64,000 nt of DNA, from contig WAEK01000005.1 of the NCBI GenBank assembly GCA_011634665.1, positions 2,241,001 through 2,305,000 of the forward strand. The letters are read 5' to 3'. A program made the position numbers and the translations under genes. This stretch comes from Mortierella sp. BCC40632 (lineage: Eukaryota > Mortierellomycota > Mortierellomycetes > Mortierellales > Mortierellaceae). The notes under the pieces are model-generated. The model made no database searches. It was not told where the DNA came from and worked only from the letters and a program-made list of their open reading frames with translations. Below are positions 45,430-56,594 of this stretch, piece after piece. Each line of letters begins with the position of its first letter. Position 1 is the stretch's first letter.

Positions 45430-47134
45430 TTCTAAGCTTTGAGGAAAGTTCGCATGGGTCCAAGTCAGGCCAGAGTGACGCCAGCTCTCTTTCCGTATGA
45501 GGACGCTTGTCTGTCTGAAAAAGAAAGACTGATGAGCGTCTTCAAAAGTATCGAAAAGAACGTATTGACTTTGCAAACTTTCTTTATCCAGGCTTCCAAG
45601 TCGAGAGATAAGGACGTAAAACATTTGGTGAATGTGTTTAATTCAAATGACGACCCGTCTGCTCTGATCAACTCCTGGGAGGAAAATCTTTGAACCAAGA
45701 ACGATGTGGTTTTCGCCAAAACTATCACAGAGGTCTTCACCAAACGAGCAAGGGAAGAAATGGATAGGGCCTCAAAAACGAAAGCCTGAGACAACCAGCG
45801 CGGTTCAGCACTCTCAACGGTTTCTATTGTATAACAATACCAACATCCTGTTTCGGAAACACCACCAACGAACTCAAAATCGCGACACTTTTGAGAATGG
45901 AGTAATAGCCACTATTGTGTAGTCGGAGACGAATCTGCCCTGAACCGTTTTACGGACCCTACAATAGCTCCATTCAAGCTCTTTAATGTCTTAAATGTTG
46001 CCCCTATTAGCAGTACCCACATGCATAGCGTCTTCAGGTACCTCTTAATCGATGTGTTGTTTCGACAGCAGGGCAGCCTCGAATTCCAATCACCACCTAT
46101 TGAGCAAATCAAGACTCTAACGGTCAAGGCGTCGGTAATGTTCGAGATGCCTGCTATGCACATTGATCAAACAAATGTCGAAGGAATCTTCAGATTCTAG
46201 ACTACATTTGGCGCACACTTGAGCTACCGAAAGATTGGGCAGTTGGCGGCAAAGAATTATCATCACAGGAGATCAGCTTACTGTTCAGAGGATCAAGACA
46301 CTACAAAGACTACGACAACCAGATCTTACACCATTTGATCGACTAGAATAGACATTTCGCTGTTTCACTCCAGATGGTCTTTTGCAGCGTCATTCTACGC
46401 ACACACATCGGCGATGCTTGTGACCCAGGATCATTGGCTTTCAATGAAAACCTGTTAAAACGAAAGGGGTTGTCAACCGATATGCCATGTCACCATATGG
46501 CGGACGAATCTCCGCGAATTATGTTTGATGCAACTGTAGGCCGACTGTGGGAAGCCAAAGTTGATCCTGGAGTGAAACAAAAGTCAAAGGGTTCCAATTC
46601 AGTGAAGGACTTCTTAAAGGATCCCATTCAAGCGCTCGTAGGAAGGGATGCAGAAATCAGGACGACGACTGTCAATCAGGAACCGAAGGCAAAAATCCAA
46701 CGAGTCCTGCAGAAAAGATCAAACAGAACTCCGCGCTCAAGGGCGATGAGAGGAGAAAGGTCAGAGAGGAGATCATCAAAGAGGTGAACCTACTTCGTCA
46801 GAGGTTTATTGATAACCTAAGTGTTCCTGAGAGGCAAGCATGCAATGCAGTTGCAAATGTCGCCTTGTTTATCGGGGATATGATCTTCTACTTGGGGCTC
46901 TGTTCGGCTGTTAGGGCAGGAGATGTGGGGCGTATCGAATTAGCTCTTGGACCAATAGCGGTTATGTTACAAGCAGGGTTATCAAAGAACTATGGAATCA
47001 AGTTCTTACGAATCAACTATGCAATACGGCATGAATGGACGGAAGCAATGAAAAATGCTATTTTCTCCTCATGGCTGATAAATCGCAAAAGGAGAGACAA
47101 CGCATGGATTCCATGCGACCTGTACGAGGATTAG
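45430..47134 (+). pseudogene. DUF6589-type gene relic
   Basis: Decayed copy of a fungal DUF6589 protein, a family of unknown role often found expanded beside transposons. Blocks in order but in shifting frames: SLSEKERLMSVFKSIEKN-like N-terminus (45430-45690); VFEMPAMHIDQTNVEGIFRF near 46140-46199; the hallmark IIITGDQLTVQRIKTLQRLR then LTPFDRLE with a stop (46258-46349); RTHIGDACDPGSLAFNENLL, LSTDMPCHHMADE (46393-46510); and AVRAGDVGRIELALGPIAVM, NYGIKFLRINYAI, NAIFSSWLINRKRRDNAWIP, CDLYED (46784-47134). At least four stops or frameshifts rule out a working gene. Confidence 0.75.
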
Positions 47135-48380
47135 CCATACCATATCACAGGTAGCAATGCTGCCTTTGCCTGCTTCGATTGGCAATGATACAAAGGTTCA
47201 GTTCAAACGAGGAAGAGGCACCCGCTAAGTCGCTAAGTTGCACGGAATTTCTAAAGGAAGTGTCTCCAAGATACGAGAGGAATATAACGAGAATATTCCT
47301 GACCCCTTCGTCGACGGACAACAAAAGGTCTCGTAGTTTACCAAGGATAGTCTTGTCAGGGAAATCAAAGGCAATGGCCACTTTCAGACTATCAAGGAGG
47401 GCTAAGAATGCATCATGGCCTCAACGCTGAAACGCGTACAAATCAGTACCGACCAGCAGTACCTCCATGAGAAAGGGTACAAAAGTTGTATCAAAAAGAA
47501 GTTCCTAGGACCATAAGTACCCAAAGGGAAACTCGTCTTGATTTTGCACGACGGCGCTTGGATTGGACCGTAGAACGATGGTAGAATGTGGTGTGATCGG
47601 ATGAGACCATGGTTGGCACGGTTTGGTCTACAGATCCTTCTCCACGGTACCAACCTGGAAGTGATAGACTGAAGTTAAGCCAGATTTGAGGAGTGTACTG
47701 TGGGAGAGAGAACAGGAGATTTTGAGGTCGCCTCTGACTGAAATGGTTCATCGCCTTAATGAAGGAATACCACGACTCATGGAGCAGGTCATTGCCAGAC
47801 AGGGCGCGCCCAGTGATTTCTAAAGTGCAAAGTGGGAACCAGTAAAGCATTAGGCTAGAGTGCTCCATGTCATTCTGTACTTCTAGTTTTGACAGAACCG
47901 TCCACTTTTCCAATAAGAAGTCAATGGCCACAAAAAATCATACACAAATGGTGCATGGTGCAAATGTGTCCTGAGTAAAATAAGATGATATTGAGCAAGC
48001 AATCTAACGCTTCTGTACAGTTTGAGTTACAGTAGTTTTGACCACTCAGTGTGTCTCCAGACAGGCAGGGGGAGGGTTTGTCCATCCATCGCCATTAAAT
48101 TCTCTTTTTGTCTCTCTGTCCACTCTCTGTCTCTCTCTCTCTAGTCATTTGGGCAGTCACGGGGAGAGGGGAGGAGTGTGGCCAGATCTGTTGCCTCCCC
48201 CCCCCCTCTTCCCTTGTTCAACCTCGTGCTATGCTAAAACTAACTAATCCTGCTTCTGCACCATCAATCCTCCACTCTCACCTTTCGCAACAAGAAAAGA
48301 TCGGAGATATAATGGTGGTTGGATAGGCTAGTAGCGCAACTGTAGGATGGTATCCAATGTGCCTTTAGCAGCGAGTCGCG

Positions 48381-48417
<37 letters not shown>

Positions 48418-48947
48418 GCTTCTCCCAGCAGCGAGACAGATGGTAAAAAGAGGGGCACTACAGGGCAAAGAAAAAAAATTGGCGAGATGCATTTTCTGTA
48501 ACCGGCTGCGTTATGAGTCTAGACTGGGGTCCACTGTGTCAAACTATTCAGAAACGTTGTGCCAAGTATGGTTAAAATTGCAGGAAGCCTGGAACTAGAC
48601 CAGCTCAATTCCAACATTGCGTCGCCCCTCACTTTTGCGCGCAAAAGGCCCAGGGAGAGCGATAACCAGGAGAAACGGATTCTAAAGAGGAGCTAGCTAA
48701 CTTTGGCCCTTTTCATTCTCTTCCCACTGTCAAACTCAGAGAGACTGAGGGATTAGACGACGGTGGATCAAAGTTGAAAGAAGTGCGAGTCTGTTTTCAA
48801 TAAATACTAACCAACTAAGAGAAAAAAGCCTTTCAGTATTAAAGATTGGATTGACAGGTCAGTTCGTGAAGTCTATGTGATGGTGATGAGGAGAGGAGAG
48901 TTTGGGTGTGAAAGCAGGAGGGGTGAGGGAAAAGAGTATAACCTGGC
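47135..48947. other. Non-genic region before the DIRS element
   Basis: No supported gene. A 146-codon minus-strand open frame at 47931-47491 (ESWYSFIKAMNHFSQRRPQN) has coding-like composition but no family match or neighbours. CT-rich sequence lies at 48100-48142 and a 33-base poly-T at 48384-48416. Confidence 0.5.
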
Positions 48948-48962
48948 GCATTATCCTTCATA

Positions 48963-49090
48963 GAGCCAGCGACCCCTTTACTGTGTAATCCTTCTTTCAT
49001 TTATTTCCACTCGAGATACAGATAAAATAAAGAAAATACTAGCTAGATAGCCCTCTCTCCTTGGCTGACTCTGAACCCCATCTTTCTTTC
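48963..49090 (+). repeat. DIRS left inverted terminal repeat
   Basis: Starts GAGCCAGCGACCCCTTTACT and ends ATCTTTCTTTC; complement of 53094-53221. The outermost 15 bases left of it (GCATTATCCTTCATA) are unique to this end. Confidence 0.92.
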
Positions 49091-49953
49091 TCTCGCAGGA
49101 ACACGTCCGCTCGAGCAAATATGATCAATGACTTACCTACACCGTATTCTTCCCAGAGTGGTAACCCTACTCAACAATCATCGGATGGTAACCCCATCCA
49201 ACCTGCGCAGAATCCCCTTCCACAACTCCTCCCTTCCACCCTCACCAACGAGGACATCCAAGCATTGGTGGCGGTCCTTGCCCCAGCTCTTCGACAGGCA
49301 GGGATCACTCCATCAACGGATCAACATAAAGACCCTTACCTCACAGTCAACCCATCTGTTCCAATCCTCGAACCTTACGATCAGCTCGAGGAATACCTGC
49401 CTAGCTTCAAAACCGGCTTAAGTTTCACGACCATCCTAAGTGGGATGAAGACGATGGCTACACCGACATCAAGCACTTCCCGAGAGTGCGTGGGATTGAG
49501 TACACGGCTCCAGTCCTCCCTACTCACCTCAACACTTCCAAACACTTACAGAGAAGAGATCAAGAGTTCGCTACTCTCCAAACAAAATTGGCCCACCTCA
49601 CCAGACCAATTGACGCCACAGTCCATGCTATCCTTTCCTCACCTGCAACAGATCAGGACGATCCGGTCATGGCTAACATCATTGAGACTCTGGACACCAT
49701 TCGTTACAATCTCGCAGCAATCAGCACTGAGATGGGCCATCTTCGTACGCAGGCCATTTGCAGAGACAAGAATATCATTCCCCTACTGACCCCAACGGGA
49801 AGACCCCAATCATTTCTCACCAGGAGATTATCGATCAACAAAAGTTCACCAAGTCACTCAAGAATGCGACAGGACAGGGTGACAGAGGTAACGGAAGGGG
49901 GGGGGGGCAGAGGCGGCTACAAAAAATCATGGGAACCACAATTTCCAGGGTAA
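49061..49953 (+). pseudogene. DIRS gag-like ORF, frame-shifted
   Basis: An initial frame from 49061 (likely start at the ATG at 49122, MINDLPTPYSSQ) is Gln/Pro/Ser-rich. Around 49405-49425 two small insertions move the protein into the frame read KFHDHPKWDEDDGYTDIKHF then RVRGIEYTAPVLP, which continues through HLTRPIDATVHAILSS and IETLDTIRYNLAAIS to 49953. The late part is Gly/Arg-rich in a third frame. A nucleocapsid-like role is assumed by position. Confidence 0.7.
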
Positions 49954-49959
49954 CCAACA

Positions 49960-51912
49960 GCGGCACACAGAAGGCAACAACAATGAGAAACAGAGCCAAT
50001 CGAACTCGAACTCTTATCAAACTCCAAACAGCGACAGCAGCAGCCAGTCTTTTCAGCAAGCCTCGAACCCAAGGGGACGCGGTCGGGGCCGAGGACGCCA
50101 GTAGGAGGACGACTACATCGGTTCCAAGCAGCGTGGAGACGACTCACCGACGAAGACTGGATTCGTCGGACTATCGAAGATGGATTCAGAATCCCGTTCA
50201 CTTCTCTCCCGCCAGACAGTCCCCATCCCAGACACCACCATCCCCGATCGACCAAAGAGACGGAAACAATAGAGAAGGAAATCCTCGCTCTTCTCGAAAA
50301 ACGCGCAATAGAGGAAGCTACCGAAGATGGCTTTACGAGCCGACTTTTTACGATCCCAAAGAAAACGGGAGACTTGAGGCCTGTTCTAAACCTACGTCCC
50401 TTAAATCAGTATGTACCGAAGAAACATTTCAAAATGGAGACGATCAAGGTAGTTTGCAATATGATAAACAAGGGGAGACTATGATGACCAGTGTAGATCT
50501 CCAGGATGCATTCCTCCACGTTCTCATCCACGAGTCTTCCAGGAAACACCTACAATTCCACTGGAAAGGGAAACAGTACCAGTTCCGCGTACTACCCTTC
50601 GGTCTCTCATTGGCGCCCTTCGTCTTTACGAAGGTCCTCAAACCGATCCTCAGATGGGCTCGGCGCAAGGGAATAAGGATCGCAGCGTACTTAGACGATC
50701 TATTGATAGTAGCCAGGAACAGGGAACAGTCCTTACTAGCAACAAAACAAGTTCTCGACAAGTTGAAGTCGCTCGGATTCCTAGTAAAGGAAAGCAAGTC
50801 TCATCTGGAGCCCACACAGTCGATATCACATCTGGGATTCCAGATCGACTCCCAGAAGATGACACTTTCAGTGCCAAAAGACAAGATCCGCGACATCAGA
50901 AGAGAAGCTTCCAAGATGATCAAGAAAGGGCAAGATGACGCTGAGAGCCCTCTCGTCCTTCATCGGGGAAAGCACTCGCAATGACGGCAGCAGTTCTGCC
51001 TGCCAGACTCAAGACGCAAACCCTGGTACAAGTGAAGAACGAAGCCCTTCAACGGGGACTTCATGGACGGAATATGTTTCATTGACGACACCAGCTCTGG
51101 AGGACCTTCAATGGTGGATAGAAGGCTTACAATCGTGGAACGGCCTCACTTGGATCCAACAACCTCCCCAAGCGGAGATCTACACCGATGCCTCGGATAC
51201 GGGATGGGGGATCGTCCATGGACAGAAAACCATCTCAGGATTATGGGACAGACAGCTGATGGAGACTCACATCAACTTGAAAGAGTTAATGGTGATTTGG
51301 TACACAGTGGCACACCCTCAATTCCAAGGGAAGAGATTAATGATTTATTGCGACAACACAACGACTATTGCATACGTGAACAAGTTTGGAGGGACGAGAT
51401 CACCAGAGCTGATGAAGCTAGCAGACAGGATTTGGTCTCATTGCTTGGCGACGGGAACCACAATCTCCACAGCATTCGTCCCCTCATTACTCAACCCTGC
51501 CGATCCACCCAGTCGACAATTGCAGAAGCAACTAGAATGGAGTATCAGTCCCGAAGCATTCCAGACACTGGACGACAAGTGGGGACCCCACCACATAGAT
51601 CTCTTCGCCTCGAAACACAACGCAAAGCTGAAGAACTACATGTCATGGAAATTCGAGAAGGAAGCAGTGGCACAGGACGCCATGCAACAGGAATGGAAAG
51701 GACAAGGCAGACTCTATGTCTGTCCTCCATGGAATTTGATCCCGCTGATTCTAGCGAGGATTCAGAAGGAGGGCCTGAAAGCGACATTGATAACTCCGAA
51801 CTGGACAGGCGCCATCTGGTATCCAACAATGAAGATGATGACATCAGAACCACCAATTCATCTACATCGCTCCGCCGTTCAGGACGCCTTCAAAAAGACC
51901 CCGGGATCCTAG
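49960..51912 (+). pseudogene. DIRS reverse transcriptase / RNase H, frame-shifted
   Basis: The first RT motifs (EKEILALLEKRAIEEATEDG, LFTIPKKTGDLRPVLNLRPL) lie in one frame up to about 50470. After a one-base shift the rest continues: TSVDLQDAFLHVLIHESSRK, LPFGLSLAPFVFTKVLKPIL, and the catalytic YLDD at 50688-50699. A further shift near 50930 leads into RNase H (50935..51912) with its acidic residues in EIYTDASDTGWGIV, LKELMVIWY, YCDNTTTIAYVN and NPADPPSR. Catalytic residues are present, but the protein cannot be made from a single frame. Confidence 0.85.
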
Positions 51913-51959
51913 AGAAGAACCCAGCTTGGTCCTTGATCGCATGGAACATAAACGGCGCA

Positions 51960-52943
51960 AGACCCTGTCAATGAAAGGATACGACAACTCCGTAGTCAAC
52001 ATTCTGAGAGACGCGGAGACGGAAAGGCTCAAACGCAAACGTTACAGTCATATTCAGAAGTCGTTCATACAATGGTGTGAGGATAAGAGTGTAGACCCCA
52101 CACTTCCCAACCCAGCGATGGTCCTCAATTTTTTCTTGCTTGGGGACACACCACCAAAGGATGGAAAGCGACTACAATATCAGCCTATCGAGCCCAGCTC
52201 ACGGGACTCTATGAAGACACCTCACTTTTCCAACAGGACAGCTACTTCTCCAGCTTCTTCCAAGTTTTACGCGCAAACGAAGTGGATTCAAACAAGGAGA
52301 TGGACTTAGACATTACGCCGATCTTGGATTATTTTCGGTCACTACCGCCAAACAAAAATGTATCAGCAGAGATCCTCGCACAGAAATTATGTTGGTCACT
52401 GGGTATGTGCGCATTCCTCCGCCCTAGCGACATCGAGCGTATTGATCTGGATGAGTGCCAAATAGAGAACACGTTTGTGAAACTGCTCGTCCTTCGTCCC
52501 AAAAAGAAAAGTCAAACGGAATTCACAAAAAAACAAATATGTGATCCTTAAAGCGCTGCAATCGGATCCCGCCCTTTGTCCAGTCAAGACGTTCAAGGCT
52601 TATGTGTCACGGTTCACAAAGGACCGCCTATCAGTTCCGCATCCGACCCAGCCCTCCTTAATGTACAATCCACTGGTACGACACGTCAAGTATCACGAGA
52701 TGGGTGTTTCAGCACAGCGCATCGGAAAACACATCAAGGCGGTCATGTCAAAGCTACAATTACCACCAGGAGCAAAGGGTACCAAAGGCCAGAGCCGCAG
52801 GATCTACACAAGCGGCAAGGAAAGGAGCTGACATCAACGACATTGTCACTCAAGGCAATTGGTCTTCTTCAGCGATGTTCTCCAAGTTTTATCGTATGTC
52901 AAGCAAGACGAAATCAAACTTTACGAAAATGGTATTGGGCTGA
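51960..52943 (+). pseudogene. DIRS tyrosine recombinase, frame-shifted
   Basis: An N-terminal DNA-binding part (NILRDAETERLKRKRYSHIQ, SFIQWCEDKSVDPTLPNP) is followed by a shift near 52160-52290. Next comes LGMCAFLRPSDIERIDLDEC with the first catalytic Arg. A shift at an A7 run near 52531 leads to VILKALQSDPALCPVKTFKA. A last shift near 52780 leads to KARAAGSTQAARKGADINDI, VTQGNWSSSAMFSKFYR, which carries the second Arg box and the nucleophile Tyr. All four landmarks of a tyrosine recombinase region are traceable, but in at least three frames. Confidence 0.8.
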
Positions 52944-52955
52944 TTACTCTGAATG

Positions 52956-53049
52956 CACAGTAAAGGGGTCGCTGGCTCTATGAAGGATAATGCAGGACTA
53001 AGACGACAAAGGAAGTCTTATGTCCATTATCCGAGCCAGCGACCCCTTT
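52956..53049 (+). repeat. DIRS internal complementary region
   Basis: 94 bases made of two halves meeting at 52993/52994. The left half is the reverse complement of the element's left end; the right half is the reverse complement of its right end. A circular-junction template, diagnostic for DIRS elements. Confidence 0.93.
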
Positions 53050-53093
53050 TATTGTCCCACCCCTCCTCCCTTTTATCTGTTCACCATACTCGC

Positions 53094-53221
53094 GAAAGAA
53101 AGATGGGGTTCAGAGTCAGCCAAGGAGAGAGGGCTATCTAGCTAGTATTTTCTTTATTTTATCTGTATCTCGAGTGGAAATAAATGAAAGAAGGATTACA
53201 CAGTAAAGGGGTCGCTGGCTC
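53094..53221 (-). repeat. DIRS right inverted terminal repeat
   Basis: Reverse complement of 48963-49090. The outer 43 bases (to 53264) are the right-end extension that pairs with the internal complementary region. Confidence 0.92.
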
Positions 53222-53365
53222 GGATAATGGACATAAGACTTCCTTTGTCGTCTTAGTCCTGCATAATTGAGATGCATGAATTTCTTACCCAAACCGTATA
53301 AACTTACAAAAACTCTCGCCCCTTTTTACTAGCTACAATATGGCCTCACTAAACGGTTTTTCTTG

Positions 53366-53373
53366 TATTTAAG
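53366..53373 (+). promoter_or_regulatory. TATA-like element of the MIR-domain gene
   Basis: TATTTAAG lies 66 bases upstream of the ATG at 53439, followed by a C/T-rich leader. It lies about 100 bases outside the DIRS right end. Confidence 0.5.
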
Positions 53374-53438
53374 ACAGCAATTACCATTCTCACCTGCACA
53401 TCATCCCATCTCTTGACCCCCCCAAACACAATAACACC

Positions 53439-54014
53439 ATGCCTTTTCCAGTTCATGTTCGAGTCGAAAGTGATGATCATCGCGTTCATTTTGGTTCCAA
53501 GATCTCTCTTCGTCATTTAACTACTGGGAACTACGTTCGGTCCACGACAGTCAACTATCAAGGCGGGTCTGGATAGCAACTGGTGTACGCCCCGTCTCGC
53601 TCACCTGAGCACGAAGATTGGTGGCAAGTCCTTGGGCCCCATCTCCAAGGGAGCATTGGAGATGTGCTCCGCTATGGTGATCGAATCCGCATCTACCATA
53701 TAGCGACCGATAAGTGGCTCCATAGTCACGACATCCGCTCGCCTCAGTCTGGTCAGAACGAAGTGTCAGCCTTCGGCTCCGAACAACAATCCGATGAAGG
53801 AGATATATGGATTGTCGAAAATGCTGATGGCGGCTGCAATGGACAGGAGTGGAGTGCCAACGATGTTTTCCTGCTTCGTCATGAGCGCACAGGAGCCTTT
53901 CTCCATTCCCACGAAACTCAAGTTAACGTCGGCGGGCAGGTTGGGAACGAGGTCACGGCTTTTGCAGGCGGAAAAGAGGACGAAAACAACAAATTCGGCA
54001 CACGTTTTGGCTAA
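53439..54014 (+). CDS. MIR-domain (SDF2-like beta-trefoil) protein with in-frame TAG
   Basis: A single frame from ATG 53439 to TAA 54012-54014, 191 codons, interrupted by one TAG at 53574-53576 (codon 46). The protein is almost entirely three MIR repeats: GSKISLRHLTTGNYVRSTTV, GDRIRIYHIATDKWLHSHDI, and NDVFLLRHERTGAFLHSHET, with acidic/Trp segments between (HEDWWQVLGP, EGDIWIVENADG, FAGGKEDENNKFGTRFG). MIR domains occur in protein O-mannosyltransferases and SDF2; here there is no signal peptide or membrane segment, so a cytosolic soluble trefoil is likely. The frame stays perfectly open after the TAG, so it is either a very recent nonsense mutation or a readthrough codon. An AATAAA signal follows at 54079-54084. 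Confidence 0.75.
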
Positions 54015-55859
54015 ATCACCTAGATTTAACCAAGCCATAGGCGGGTTGGTAGTGTCAGCCATCCCTGCTCTTTATTTCAATAAAAATCTTTTCCTTTTCA
54101 GGTGAGCGTGCGGCGCACTCTCTTTTACCTTTGATCGCTTTATCCTTCTCTCTTCTCTTCTCCTCTCATTAATACGCACACAAGCACACACGCACACATT
54201 CACGCACTCCATTTGTGCTATGTTCACTCCTCTTTTACTGGTGGCCACGATTAGGGTAATGTATTGAGCTTCGTATTTATCATGTAGTAACATCTCGTCG
54301 TTCGGAGCCTAGTTACTCTAGCTCTAACAATTGCATCAGATTATCATTGCTCCTTGCTGAACAAGAGGTAGTTGTGCCAACAGTTTGACTTCCATGACAT
54401 ATGCTAATATATGGTGTTATGCACCCTTTATGTTGATTTGGCGCTTCTGAAGAAATACTAACTTAAAATTCCTTTGCTTCCTGTTAGTTTATAATCATGA
54501 AGAACAAGGACTCTATCGGTTGAGCACATAATAAGAAAAACGATAAAGAACATGTCTCTTTCTCGACGTTCGTGAAGTTTAGCTTCTCAATTAGATAGAG
54601 CGCCGATAAAGCTTATCACAATACCCAATTGCATCATCTGAAGTTCAAATGGGATTATGTCTTAAAGTGGATCGTCCAGACACTATTGCGATGAAAAGAA
54701 ATAGTCAAGTACTTTGTGGAGAAGGACAGGATTGTCTCAAGAGCATTCAGATGCAAGAAGGACGTGGGATACATTCTGTCTTTCTAAAACAAGGAAGACA
54801 TTGGTTGATTCAGATTTCAATTCGGTGTCTCTACTACGAAGGGTGCACAGCACTGGGATCTATAAGCGGCATGGATATACGAGTCAGTGGGGCTAACAAT
54901 TTGCTCCACAGGATGACTCGTCGATCCTTCGACCTTCGTTCGATTTATAGGCGTTCGTTTCTTTTCATTTCGTTTATCTCATAAATAAAAGTATCTAGTG
55001 GACAATCACTTGGGTGTGCAGATAGATAGAGGGATATCCATTCCGCAGCTAACCATGTCACTGCCAAGGGATATGATGGGTTATCTCTATGGGGATTCTG
55101 AATTGGAGACAAGGTATGACATTTATTGCAGTCTAATCAATTAAAGGGTGTATTCAGCATGCCCTTTTTTACTGGAGAGACTACTCAGAAAATAAACTCA
55201 TACTTTCTGGACGGGTCCATACCAGAAAGCATCCCTTAAACTGTCGGCTAAAAAAAAAAAAAAAAAAAATGACATTCAGCTTTAAAACTTTGATGGCTTT
55301 AGACAGTTTTCTCAAAAGTCGTTCTTATGATAAACCCCTTCCTCTCCTCCCTCCCCAATATAAGAAATTAGCAGTTCAAACTACCTGCCGAAGCTACGAA
55401 ATGGGCGCAAGTCTGGTTCACTCCAACCTGAACTGCCTTATCAATTCCACGCATCGTCGAGGGTCGTACCTCTTCCTTTATTTATTTTTTTTTAAAAAAA
55501 AAATACAGTGAACCTCTCATCACAAGACCAGGGTAACCCTCGATGATGAGGGGTAGAGTTTTAGTCAAACGCGGCATGGCTTGGAGTATGTCTTTAAACA
55601 TTGAGACGACCTTCGGTCACTCTGAGAGGTTGAAGAAGGGTCCAAGACCGAAAGGTCATCCAAGAGGAATGGTCGTACTAGCCAGAACGATAAAGCCCTT
55701 GAGACAGCCAGACTAAGTGGTGGAGGAGGAGGAGGAGGAGGAGGAAACAGTAGTACGATGAAAGAAAACAGAAGAGATGGTGATGGTGATGATGGTGACA
55801 GCGATGGTGGGTATGATGTGGAGGAAGATCCTGTCAAAGAGCCGACAATTGAGGAGAAC
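54015..55859. other. Non-genic region
   Basis: No gene supported. Contains a mixed (CA)n-like run near 54175-54210, poly-A at about 55250-55269, a T-run/A-run block near 55485-55503 flanked by an imperfect inverted repeat (CATCGTCGAGGGT / ACCCTCGATGATG), and GGA triplets near 55722-55745. Confidence 0.5.
54079..54084 (+). terminator. Polyadenylation signal
   Basis: AATAAA 65 bases after the stop of the MIR-domain gene. Confidence 0.45.
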
Positions 55860-56580
55860 GACGAGGGCGGTGTTTTGACTCTAAGGATAACTGTCTAAGA
55901 TCAGGGGAGTGTAGTGTTGTGGCAAAGCTGGCCAACACACTTCAGCCCGATGTTGCAAAACGTAAGGTCGGTCAGGAAGTGGGACCCCTAGGTGATATGA
56001 TAATGAGGGCGCCCTTGGCCCACGCTATCTCCTTCCAACCATACATTACTTCCTGGAGCAAAGGGCATCTACGGAGTGTGGTGTGCCAAGACGTCGTGTC
56101 ATTTGATATCAACGGCTGATTTAACAGGAAGCAGAGTGTGGGAGACGCCCAATGCCGGTACCAGAGACGTGGAAAGGCCGAAGTCTGGGCTGAGACGATG
56201 GGCTGGGCTAAAGAAGCAGAGTTTCAGAAAATAGAAAAGAGCGTGATAATCGAAGAGCTCAAGAGAGTGGACAGCAACATCAAGGAAGCTGAGTGTTGGA
56301 TCAAATGAGATTTAAAGGAACTCAAGGAACTTGAGGCAGATCAGCCAAGAACCACCAGAAAGCAGCCGGAAAGAGAAAGACAAGACGAGCAGGGAGGGTA
56401 TCCGAGATCTAGGTATGAATGAGGGCCCTAGACAGTGGGCGAGATCGACATGAATACAGAGGTACGCAAAACATTGAAGGGGCTCAAGAGATCCAAGGCA
56501 AGGCTAAGGTCCTGCACATTAGCGACCTCGAGCAAGAAGGGTTTGGGGAAGTTGACGGCTATTTTAAATTTTTATTTAAG
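55860..56580 (+). pseudogene. Decayed coiled-coil gene
   Basis: One frame stays coding-like for over 700 bases but is broken by TGA at 56117, 56306 and 56414 and TAG near 56423. Pieces: AKLANTLQPDVAKRKVGQEV, AHAISFQPYITSWSKGHLRS; AEVWAETMGWAKEAEFQKIE, ELKRVDSNIKEAECW; DLKELKELEADQPRTTRKQP. The Glu/Lys/Leu pattern suggests a coiled coil. The last part shifts frame (KVLHISDLEQEGFGEVDGYF). No family recognised. It ends 15-20 bases from the stop of the convergent glucanase gene. Confidence 0.45.
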
Positions 56581-56594
56581 GTGGGCAGTGGTAT

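Larger units (their letters stand above)
48948..53264 (+). mobile_element. DIRS-like tyrosine-recombinase retrotransposon (4.3 kb)
   Basis: Complete structural unit of a DIRS element. It has a 128-bp inverted terminal repeat pair (48963-49090 and 53094-53221) that matches without visible mismatch. An internal complementary region holds reverse complements of both outer ends side by side: 52956-52993 pairs with 48948-48985, and 52994-53049 pairs with 53205-53260. This is the template used to close the circular cDNA. Gene order is gag-like, reverse transcriptase/RNase H, tyrosine recombinase, all on the plus strand but in several frames. There is no target-site duplication, as expected for recombinase-mediated insertion; the two ends share a 4-base GCAT overlap. 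Intact ends with broken genes suggest mobilisation in trans. Confidence 0.93.

Noticed and set aside
47491..47931. 146-codon minus-strand ORF as a gene
   Set aside because: Composition is coding-like but there is no family resemblance, no supported start and no neighbouring exon; left as a note in the region entry.
55919..56580. Possible TGA recoding (selenocysteine or altered code)
   Set aside because: TGA is used as the normal stop by the STRAP-like and secreted-protein genes, a TAG also interrupts the same frame, and the last part needs a frameshift, so decay is simpler.
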